Of a stretch of 64,000 nt of DNA, positions 44,510-54,172 are shown piece by piece. A model generated the notes under the pieces. That model had not been told where the DNA came from. It worked only from the letters and a program-made list of their open reading frames with translations, and did no database searches. Numbering within the stretch: the stretch's first letter is position 1; the number at the start of each line of letters is the position of its first letter. Both the position numbers and the translations under genes were made by a program. Origin of the DNA: Microthyrium microscopicum (Eukaryota > Ascomycota > Dothideomycetes > Microthyriales > Microthyriaceae); assembly GCA_010405405.1 (NCBI GenBank), contig MU004230.1:3121744-3185743 (forward strand), given 5' to 3'.

Positions 44510-46161
44510 TTTGACGAAGTACTTCCGAGCGTTTGTATTTAAGTGACAGCCCAAGGGAACAGGAGATGACAGAGAATAACGAGGAAGTCGACCTATGGAT
44601 AAATAACGATAACTGGTAGACGTTGTGTGAAATGATTCGTGTTTGGACTGCGAGGCGACAGGTAGCAAAGCTGCGTGACACTACGAAGACAAAATCTGGA
44701 GTGTTCAAACGATTTCTACAAACATCATTGTGAGATGATGCTCACGAGTGTCGCGAACTTCATGGTGTAGTCTGAGAAATACCCAAGATCGATCTCGTGG
44801 TCAGCACCCCAAACACGAATGCTCAATGTTGGTAAAGAAGTTGTATATCAAAAGCAAATAATAGGAGCCGTCATAGATTGTTTTTGGATCTGTCATGTCA
44901 CAAGTACAATATAAACAAAAATATCAAGAAGTTTCTCAAGAAGTTTTACATGGGAGAGAAAATACTGCAATTCAGGTCATAATTGATATTTTCGCGTCCT
45001 AGTCTGCAAACATGTTAACTGTACAGAAGGAAAGCTTTTCCAATGTTAGCACACGATTGACATTTATGCCTGGAAGAACCTCTATAGGTTCGGAAGGGAT
45101 GGTATTAGTAAAAAAAGGAAAAAGGGAGGTTGGTGAGTTTTCCACCTGGAAATGAATTTGCCCTACGTCATACTTTAATTATTCTTTCGTCTCTCTGATT
45201 GGTTCCTGAAGTAAGACCTTTGATTGGTTTATTTGGGGACAGGTTTCCGTTATTCTAATTGGCTCTATCGTCCTCTATTGGCCTCTATCGGCCTCTATCG
45301 TCCTCTATCGTCCTCCATCGTCCTCTATTGGCCTCTACATAATCGTCCTCTATCGGCCTCTATCGTCCTCTATCGGCCTCTATTATCCTTAATCTCTCCG
45401 CCAATGAGCTATTATATGAGCTTCTAATGTTTAGGTAGATAATCGCCCTTTCGCCACGGTTCTTCCAGGCCTTCACGGAGCAGAGATTTATCGTGCTCCT
45501 ATCTATTTCTATTCCTACTCGAATTCCTTTCTTAAATTGCTTGATTGCTCAAGTCAGGTGTTTTGAACCCAACAATCAGTGCTGGTGAGAAGTTGGATTT
45601 AGCTCACAAGGTGCTTTGAATCTGAGCTCTGATTGGCTGATCAGCTCTATTGTGCGTACTAGCGTAGCCTTGTGGGTCAGTTCGATCAGTTTTGTCAGCA
45701 ACAAAATAGCGCATTCCGGTTTGTAATTGATTTTGAACTTGAAGCTAATGGAAGGTAGGAAGCGACATGAATTGCCAGGTTCTGGATTCAAACGCGGGTT
45801 GTCCCCATTGTCGAGGTTGATAATCTGGCTACAAATATATGCTTAAGGTGGATCCTGTTTTATACTTGAAGGATATCAACCTCCGACCTATCGCTGGTGG
45901 TGACTGACTGGTGCTTTTGCTTTGAAGACCGCAAGAGCCTTGTGGAGCCGGCCACCTCCTCGATGGCGCGGCCATATCTATAACCTCAATCCATTCACCA
46001 GATGCCACCTCCATGATAACGGGTGAAAGAGCAATGGAAGTCGCGATCTTCACCTTAGTCTCTGCCCTCTAGTGCGACGCGTATATAAAAATATTCGAGA
46101 ACCCAAACACCTCTTCCCCATCAACACCGCCATTTCTCTAGGACTTGAAACACTGCCCAAT
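44510..46161. other. Gene-free stretch with a minisatellite
   Basis: Upstream regions of members 7 and 8 back to back. It contains the 10-bp minisatellite listed separately and short near-repeats around 45.55-45.95 kb (variants of GCCTTGTGG and GATTGGCTGA/GATTGGTT). No protein gene is supported. Confidence 0.55.
45261..45390. repeat. 10-bp minisatellite, about 13 copies
   Basis: The unit CCTCTATCGK repeats head to tail with period exactly 10 apart from one 5-base insertion near 45340. Variant copies read CCTCTATTGG, CCTCCATCGT and CCTCTATTAT. Confidence 0.9.
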
Positions 46162-47040
46162 ATGACCAACACCGTGCCGCCTCCGAAACCGTGGCCTTCA
46201 GGCCTACTATGGTGCAGCAAGTGTCGAGGGTTTCATCCAGCGGCTGAGTTTGGCATGAAGAAAGATAGTAGCAGTCCATATAAGACCTGTAACCACGCCC
46301 GCAGACTTTCGCAAGTATGTTACACCCAACTGGAAGTAGTGTCTTGCTAATAAACCGAACAGAGCACTCCTGTTGTTTCTACTGCAGCTACTTCGTCAAT
46401 TCAGACCACATCGTTAATTCAAACTACCTCGTCGATCCATCCTACCTCAATATTCCATCCTGCCTCAGGCGATCCACCAGTTGGTGCGACTTCTGCTGAT
46501 CTTATAACTGCGACCGCTCCAGTTAGCAGTACTGTTACTGTTCTCGTCCAAAACGCAATGCCACCGCAGCCACATACGGGGACTGTCGATCTTGATGCCG
46601 ATGGGGACACAAATATGGGGGATACGTCGTTTGCTGCTCAAGGTAAGTTGATGGCAATCAATGACTAGGAAACCCAGGTCTAACAATGCATAGAAGGATT
46701 TCCAGAAGCAGAAGCAGAGGTAGGCGACGCAAAAGAAGGCAACCCAGCAGAAGACGAGGTAGTGATGGATGATACAATACAAGAAAACGGATCAAGTTAT
46801 GCAGCGGCCCCAGAGAAAGACAGCCGGATGGATGAAACAAAGGGAGACGAACAGGCTACAGAACAAGACACGACGATCGATCCGACTGCCTCGTATAACA
46901 CAGTCCCACGCGACTTCAGTGCTCTCTTCGGCTCTGAAAATTATGCCTTTCCGTATCCAGGGGATGACGAGATAGACGAGCTTGACTGGCAGGCGAAGAT
47001 TGACGCTTTTGACTGGGGTAAACCGTCATCCGAGTCGTGA
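46162..47040 (+). CDS. C2C2 zinc-domain family protein, member 8, 259 aa
   Basis: Three exons: 46162-46314, 46363-46642 and 46694-47040. The introns (48 and 51 nt) have GTATGT and GTAAGT donors, GCTAATA/TCTAACA branch sites and CAG/TAG acceptors. The motif is WC18-x2-C21, P26, F30, then PYKTC43-x-H45, followed after a few codons by a phase-0 intron as in members 1 and 2. The middle is a Ser/Thr/Ile repeat region (copies of IQTTS/IHPTS), then VTVLVQNAMPP and LDADGDTNMGD. The last third is acidic and ends EIDELDWQAKIDAFDW, a short conserved end shared with member 9. Member 9 follows 308 bp downstream on the same strand and looks like its duplicate. Confidence 0.75.
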
Positions 47041-47347
47041 ATCTTGACTTGGAGTCGTTACTTCGAGCATGCGGGAATTGAACAAAGCCTTTGTCGAAGA
47101 CGGGGAGAACAGCGTATAGATCATCTCCTTCATATCGTGTCATGTGCCCATGCTTCACCTCATTTGATTCACCAAGTCCGATCTCAAGGTCAATAAGCGA
47201 AGTCTGGAATGGAGGTGCTACATTGGTCACAGAGCTCTTCGACATCTCCATATGGAAAGCTCAAATGATTCTAATCTTATTCTCGGTCCAACACCACTCC
47301 CAACCTTGCATCCATTAAGTTTTCCAGTACTGATAGAATTTTCCAAA
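47041..47347. other. Short intergenic region between the tandem pair
   Basis: It holds the 3' end of member 8 and the promoter of member 9. No other element is seen. Confidence 0.6.
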
Positions 47348-48231
47348 ATGATGCACGCATGCCCTCCTGGCCACAGCCATTGCAATAAGTGCCGATCGTG
47401 CGTGCCTAATCGCGGATTCAATATCAGGAAAGATGGCAGCGGCCCTTACAAGCACTGTAATCGCTGCCGAAAAGAGCCAGATAATCCAGTGGTATGTCAT
47501 GACGAAACAAACAGAGATGATCTCGTGCTAATTGGCACAGTCAAATGCCGCTACAAAGCAAATACTGTTTCTGTTGCAGCAGAGTCCCTGTCTATATATG
47601 AACCATCATCGAGTGTAGCTGCATTCCCAGAGCATATCGTCACTGTTCTTGTCGAGAACGTACTTCTCACACAGGACTCTACAACCACTGCCCCTTCTGA
47701 CACTGACGGAGATATCGCCATGGCGGAGGCAACCCTTCCCACTCAAAGTAAGTTCACCTCAGCCCGCGAGATAAATAGTACGACTAACGCCGCATAGGCC
47801 AAGCACCAGTTTCAGCAACAGAACCCGAAGAAGACATGTTAATGGACGACGCAAACATGGAAGGAGCAACTACTCCGCAAAACGAGCCGGCTGAGGAAGC
47901 GACTATCGAACATGACCCTCCGATAGAAGTAGCCATGGCTGAGGAAGACAAGTTGATGCACGTCGCAGCAGAAGAAGACGACATGACTGCAGAGCAAGAT
48001 GCACCAGCCAATGCGAGCCGGTCAAAGGACCAATCGCAAGAGACCGAAGAGGTCGTCAAACCCGAACATGATTATTCGACTGCCTTAAATGATCCCTCGG
48101 AGCCAATTGAGCCATTTCCGCGTATTCCCACTGTTGAAGAACTCGACGCTGAGTTTGATGATATCGTTGACAATTTCGACTGGAGCGCGCCTCCCTCATG
48201 GCCAAGCCCACCCAAACGCAAGAAAGAATGA
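47348..48231 (+). CDS. C2C2 zinc-domain family protein, member 9, 277 aa (one intron uncertain)
   Basis: Exons 47348-47747 and 47798-48231 around a 50-nt intron (GTAAGT, ACTAACG, CATAG). The motif is HC12-x2-C15, P20, F24, then PYKHC37-x2-C40. The paralogous second parts of members 8 and 9 align through VTVLVxN, SDTDGDIAMAEAT (versus LDADGDTNMGD) and the end EELDAEFDDIVDNFDW. Where members 1, 2 and 8 have an intron behind the second Cys pair, this gene has a perfect-looking 49-nt intron (GTATGT...GCTAATTGG CACAG, about 47493-47541). Removing it would shift the frame and stop soon after, whereas reading through keeps the frame. I give the read-through model. A downstream GAG acceptor 93 nt from the donor would also keep the frame. 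The C-terminus has a basic PPKRKKE tail that could target the nucleus. Confidence 0.65.
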
Positions 48232-48955
48232 GCGAGCGACCCAGTGAAGATAGTGGTAGATCTTACCGCAGTAAAGGCTAACCGCGAATTGGGAGTTTTG
48301 GCTAAGCAGGGGCCGAAGTGCGTATTCGGATAATGACTGGGATATGGTTTACGCATTATATCCATATAGCTTTTGTTTCTTTACAATTGCATGTCTTCAA
48401 GATCCTGTAATCTCTGTCAGATCACCTGTGAAATCCAAAAAGCCCAGTGATAAGCGGAACTTCCATATAGCTTGATACCAGTCATGTTCCTCAGATGCTC
48501 CGCTGTTGCTCATAGTTGAAGCAAATACATTGACAGCAGGTAATGGAAGCTTCAGTTGCTAAGGGATCACAATTCACAAGGCGTATCGAACCACCGAACG
48601 ACCAAGTTGAACATTAAAATGCCCATCCAAATAGTATTAAGCACAGCCAAGATCATAAAAAGACAGCTTCATCTCAAGCTAGGTTCACCATACACCAGAC
48701 ATATTCAGGAATGAACGTCCATTCTCATAGACCTGCTATCCCATCCCATCCCAACCACCTACACACTCCGGCATCCGTATCCAACCATCCCAGCCATCGC
48801 AACCATCCCATCCCCCATTGACCAATCGTGCACGAACGATCCCATTCTCTCATGACTAATAACACCCATAAGTGATGTAAGGGGGGGCCTACTCCATCAT
48901 CAAAAGGTGAATTCAATTGGGCAGCAGACTTGCAGGTCGAATGGGGTGGATGAAC
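48232..48955. other. Convergent intergenic region, no gene seen
   Basis: It contains a short low-complexity CCATCC-rich patch (about 48730-48815). No gene is seen. Confidence 0.6.
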
Positions 48956-49129
48956 CTAGTTCGGAACGCAGGTCTCCTCACCGCAAGCCGCCCAGCAATG
49001 CCATTTTTCATTCCATACCAGTTCATCTCCGGCACCCGCGAAGCATTTTGCGCTCTTTTCGGAAGGCTCGGTTGGTGTTGGCGCAGCGAATGCCAGGCTG
49101 ATGAGGGTGATGATGGCGAGGTATTTCAT
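48956..49129 (-). CDS. Small secreted Cys-rich protein, 57 aa
   Basis: Intronless minus-strand gene. The start at 49129 gives a textbook signal peptide (MKYLAIITLISLAFAAP, cleavage near residues 16-17) and leaves about 41 residues with four Cys (C29, C45, C49, C54), enough for two disulfides, and three Trp. An in-frame Met 10 codons upstream would spoil the signal peptide, so it is rejected. A TATAAAAG box lies about 105 bp upstream of the ATG. Size, secretion and Cys content fit effector-like or antifungal/antimicrobial small secreted proteins, but the Cys spacing (x15, x3, x4) matches no family I know. Confidence 0.65.
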   Translation of the reverse strand: MKYLAIITLISLAFAAPTPTEPSEKSAKCFAGAGDELVWNEKWHCWAACGEETCVPN

Positions 49130-50037
49130 TTTCGTGGAAGAGAGTGAGGGTTCTTGCAAAAAGATGTGAGGTAGTTTGTGAGATACTTGAAGATTGTTTG
49201 CTTGGATAATCCAGATGAGCGTGTGCTGGCTCGCTTTTATACCAGTCGTCGGGCGTTCCGGCGTGCTGTCGTAATGCGTTTATCTCGGTGGTGAGGTCAG
49301 TAGATCAAACTTGCATTGGACTGCAGGCGACTAGTAGATGCACTAGTTATTGTGAGATCTTGCTAAACTAGCCAGATTCCGCCCTGAAGATCAAATGAAT
49401 CCAGAACATTGTCGGCGACTATATGCTGGAGAGCCTGCGGAGGAGGTCCATGTAGAGGTGAGGTTGAAGGTGAAGGGGAATATAATTTGTGCATAGTTAC
49501 CGTACCACCAAGACCATGCAGTACAACATGTGTAGCAAATAAGGATCTTTGAAGCATAGTCCCGATATGGAGATAGATCCTACAAGAAACAAGGACTGTA
49601 AGAATACACGACTATCTGTATTCAGTTACCTCCGGGTGTTGATGACCGACTTGATGAGAACTGATAGGATACCAGTTGGGTGGTCAACTAGCCTCAAGTA
49701 CTCGTCAAACGACTCAAGTAACATCCGAGGCTTTATATGTTCAAGGTGGTCAATACCAACCTTCTCAGGAAGGTGATACTTGCACGATTGACATATCATG
49801 TGCTAGGGACGGGAAATAGGAAACAGGTATAGAGCAACAGTCAAATCATATAAGTGTAGCCAATCCGTAGGCAGCAGTGTAATCGTGCACAGAACGAAAC
49901 CCAGAACACCGTGCTAGTAAATACAAGTAAAGATCGCTCTATGCTGAACATGACATGATATGCAACAATAACTCAATAAAAGCACAAAAAGGTAGTAATC
50001 CTACTCCAAACCTTGTGCCATCGGTCCTCACCGCTCA
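49130..50037. other. Intergenic, no gene seen
   Basis: Upstream of the small secreted protein gene and downstream of the SPT2 gene. Only the TATA box is recognised. Confidence 0.6.
49234..49241 (-). promoter_or_regulatory. TATA box of the small secreted protein gene
   Basis: TATAAAAG on the minus strand, about 105 bp from the start codon, a normal distance in ascomycetes. It suggests an inducible promoter. Confidence 0.55.
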
Positions 50038-51018
50038 TTATCGACGAGCAAAGGATTGTTTGCGCTGAAGTTTCTCCCGCTTGAGTCTTTCCTCTTCTCT
50101 TAGCGCTGCAGCGTCTTCAGCTCGTGCAGCCCGGAGAGCTTCTTTTTCCTCTCGCTCAAGATCCCAAGCACCGGCTTCCATGTCCGACGAACCATCCGAT
50201 TCGTAATCTTCTTCGTCTTCAGATTCGTATCGCTCGTAACGGGAAGGAAGTCGTTCAGGCCGACGGGCAGGAGCAGACTTGAGATTGGCAGTTCCCTTGT
50301 ATGAAGACTGGTGTGTGGATGGTTTCATGGTACCTTTATAGGCAACTTCGACAGGTTTGCGTTTTGGTTTCTCTTCCACTTTGCCCTTCTTGTTGGTGCG
50401 AACTTCCTCACTCCCAGAACGAGAAGCGATCCGGGCTTTCGACGGAGGAGCTGCTCCTTTTCTGCCCAAGACTTTGTTTCTCCGTAGCTCTTTGATAGTT
50501 TCCTTGGTCTTGTTTGGAGCACTCTTATTCGTTATCTTCGGTCCTTGTCCTAGTTTGGAATTCTGCAATGCTTTGGCACGTGCCATCTGTTCCGCAAATG
50601 AGCCTTTAGCTGGAGGGGCAGAGGGTGTGGTTGATGTGGTTGGCTTTGCCGATGCTGAAGCTTTCATGGTTGCAGCATGAGTTAAGGCTTTTTTCAAGGG
50701 CGCGTCTATCTTTGGAGGCGGTTTGGACGGGCCTGATGCCGGAAGGGGTGCAGATACTGGGCGCGATGGTGGTTTGAGTTGGTCAGAGGCTGGCATGCTT
50801 TCGGTTCGCGCAGACTTGTTGGCATTGTCCGGTAAATCATCTTCTGCTTTGCGTTTTGCTGAAGTTGATGCTGCGGGAATATTGTTGTCTGGTTGGTGGG
50901 TTACTGCACGCTTGGTCTCTCGTGCTGTTGGTCGTGGGAGGCGTGGCAAAGGAGCAGGGGGGACATCTCCGCCGGCCGAAGCTAGTAGAGAGTTGAAGAA
51001 CTCGAACCTGTTAACCAT
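50038..51018 (-). CDS. SPT2-domain chromatin protein, 326 aa
   Basis: Single open frame on the minus strand (MVNRFEFFNSLLAS to QRKQSFARR). The N-terminal two thirds are disordered, basic and Pro/Ser/Ala-rich, with a short conserved block GSFAEQMARAKALQ. The C-terminal SPT2 region (about 215-326) has KPVEVAYKGTMKP, then SYKGTANL, the acidic YESEDEEDYESDGSSDMEAG, and a terminal charged helix (LEREEKEALRAARAEDAAAL). In the family this acidic-plus-helix end binds histones H3-H4, and the protein acts as a histone chaperone during transcription. A GTGAGTAAGT stretch just upstream of the ATG may be a 5'-leader splice donor. Yeast and human family members have the same C-terminal order. Confidence 0.85.
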   Translation of the reverse strand: MVNRFEFFNSLLASAGGDVPPAPLPRLPRPTARETKRAVTHQPDNNIPAASTSAKRKAEDDLPDNANKSARTESMPASDQLKPPSRPVSAPLPASGPSKPPPKIDAPLKKALTHAATMKASASAKPTTSTTPSAPPAKGSFAEQMARAKALQNSKLGQGPKITNKSAPNKTKETIKELRRNKVLGRKGAAPPSKARIASRSGSEEVRTNKKGKVEEKPKRKPVEVAYKGTMKPSTHQSSYKGTANLKSAPARRPERLPSRYERYESEDEEDYESDGSSDMEAGAWDLEREEKEALRAARAEDAAALREEERLKREKLQRKQSFARR

Positions 51019-51859
51019 CGCTATCTAGAACAAGGAGGACTTACTCACACTCATGATTATGGATAGGATTATTGTCGTCTTGAGTAGGACGTGGATGAGA
51101 TCAGCTTCGAACTATTCGAATAATGGTTGTTGGGTCGATGATCATCCGGAGAGGCGACTGAGTAGTAGGCGTAGGGAAAGAGGGAGAGAGTTGCGCCTAC
51201 TCAAGATGTAGAGGATACAGATATGGAGGAAAGATTAGTTCAACTGTGGTTAAGGATGGAGCGGAAGAGCCAGCGTGGATGGAGTGGTGGAGGCATCGGA
51301 ATTAAGTCAAAGGATGTTGAGGTTGTGAGGTGACGCTGGATCTATCTGTCCGTGTCACGCTAGCCGGACTTGGTAAGAGCTATCAAAGACTCAATCACGA
51401 ATCTCAACTTTCTCAAGGACGAAAGAGTATGAAGTTTGGTGAAAAAATTAAAAGTGTCCAGAAGATTGATAGATGGCTGTGTAACTTAACTTTTTAATCA
51501 TTTCCTATTTTCTTGCCAAACAAAAATGGAGTTCAAAGAGCGATGTAATGCAGTCTGCAGATCCATCTGAGGCTGAGGGGCGGCCTCTCTGACTAAGGGA
51601 GGGCTTGCCGGAGCGGAAAAACTAGACTCCGCTGCTGCTTCTGACCACACTACATCCCACTTCGAACTTTCCCAGCAAAAGTTTCCGCAGAATCAAACAC
51701 CAAATTACCATCTACACCGTTGGTCTTTTGAAGTCACAGTCCGCGATTAATCGCTTAAATTGATTGCGTCTCAAAGTCCCCTTACAAAATCACTCACGTA
51801 CGACTTCATTTCGACAGCATGTGCGCCGTTGCTAACAAAACCTAGCAAATACATTCACG
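51019..51859. other. Divergent intergenic region, no gene seen
   Basis: Shared upstream region of SPT2 (minus) and ribosomal P2 (plus). Nothing else is recognised. Confidence 0.6.
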
Positions 51860-52250
51860 ATGAAGCATCTCGCAGCTTACCTCCTTCTCGGACTCGCTGG
51901 CAACTCCAGCCCTTCCGCCAAAGACATCAAGGGACTTCTCGACTCCGTGGGAATCGAGGCCGATGATGACCGCCTAAAGACCCTCCTCGACGAGCTTAAG
52001 GACAAAGACATCAACGAGGTAAGATGAAACTTGAGAGGCGGTTTATAGATTTCTGGCTTATACATCATAGCTTATCGCTGCCGGAACCGAGAAGCTCGCT
52101 TCCGTTCCATCTGGAGGAGCCGGTGGTGCTGCGCCTGCTGGAGGTGCTGGCGCTGCTGGTGGCGCTGCCGCTGAGGAGACCAAAGAGGAGGAGAAGGAAG
52201 AAGAGAAGGAGGAGTCGGACGACGACATGGGATTCGGTCTCTTCGATTAA
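51860..52250 (+). CDS. RPP2: 60S acidic ribosomal protein P2, 112 aa
   Basis: Two exons, 51860-52018 and 52071-52250, split by a 52-nt phase-0 intron (GTAAGA donor, CATAG acceptor). The product begins [20 protein letters not shown], has the helical dimerisation domain (about 1-60), then an Ala/Gly-rich hinge and the acidic C-terminus [13 protein letters not shown], which all stalk proteins share and which contacts elongation factors. The [10 protein letters not shown] start separates P2 from P1. Length and order are typical. Confidence 0.95.
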
Positions 52251-52780
52251 ACAACTACAATCATGGTGTAGGCATTTTGGCGGGTGGACTTCATGGGCAA
52301 TGCTGTCCTGTTTTTCTCTCAATACCGGAGAGCTTAGAAGTGACTCCACACATGCTGGCCTTTGAAGCCCGGAAATACAAAACCCTTTGTCAACCTTCAT
52401 GATATATTGCTTGTTTACTGCTGATTTGTGCTGATTTCGAAATTCGCATGCCAAAATACAATGGTCTCGCTACCATCCAAAGTGAAATCGCGATCATTGT
52501 ACCGAACGAAGTCCACAATACACTTCCAATTACCGACTCCAAATTTCCCAATTGTTCCAAAACATCTTGAATATTTAGAATTGTCGCTTCGTTAAAGAGG
52601 TCGAGGGGCTAAATCGTGTTTGGAGCTTAAATCACGTGACTTTTGCTTACTAAATTTGGCCCACCAACTGGCATTTGTGGGAGACAACCACCGCAAGTCC
52701 AAGCATCACCACCACAGAACCTTCAACATCAACCCGATTTCATCACTCTTCCTTCACATACCGTAGGAAGTGTTGCAATC
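52251..52780. other. Intergenic, no gene seen
   Basis: 3' flank of P2 and promoter of the S15 gene, on the same strand. CA-rich leader just before the ATG. Confidence 0.6.
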
Positions 52781-53503
<723 letters not shown>

Positions 53504-54172
53504 AGCAACGACAAAACGGATGGTTACGGTGCATGGTTTTGTTTTCATGGCTGCTCACTAGTTAGGCTTTCTAAACAATGAAGGCTTGTTCATAGCATCA
53601 AATGCATGTTTTGAGGCTATTCATTACCTGTTCTCGGGGGACTTGTAGTGACGTCCCTTGGATCAATATTGACAAGCAGTTTTTACCACATACCAAAATC
53701 AGCAATCATCGCCCCCATACCCCGTCGAAACCATCCAGCATGCCTTTCTGGGATTCTCCATGTCATGTTGACGTCGCAACGTTGTTTGAGGACGGAAGCC
53801 TTTCATACATCAGCTAAGGCGCCTTCTTGGGGCCCAGAATCAACCTCTTTACCTTCCCAATGGCTGGACAGATTCCTTCAACGCATATGAACCTGGCCAG
53901 GAATCTAGGATACTTCTTTACGGGCTGTTATCAGAACACTGATCGGCGAGCTTGAAATATTGGCAAGTGCTTCACAGGCTCTTTTGCACGGAGAAATTTC
54001 GTCGCCTACTACTTTCTATCCACGTTGAGAAGCGAAGTTACCACATAAACATCCCTTTGACAAGTGAGTGACTTTCATTTCCAGACAATCAATTATCTAT
54101 CAATCCATACATAAGAAATATCAGCGCTTGATATGCAATGTACCTATTACTTCTCTCTACCCCTACACCAAT
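53504..54172. other. Convergent intergenic region, no gene seen
   Basis: 3' flanks of S15 (plus) and the transporter (minus). Nothing else is recognised. Confidence 0.6.

Noticed and set aside
45775-45835. Sequence with a B-box-like GTTTGAATCC on the minus strand, suggesting a tRNA or SINE
   Set aside because: No cloverleaf can be drawn: acceptor and anticodon arms do not pair, no T-run terminator.
26383-48231. Assignment of the zinc-domain group to the Stc1 (RNAi-heterochromatin) domain or to HNH nucleases
   Set aside because: Cys spacing is only loosely similar to Stc1, conserved Stc1 residues beyond Cys were not seen, and no HNH catalytic residues exist.
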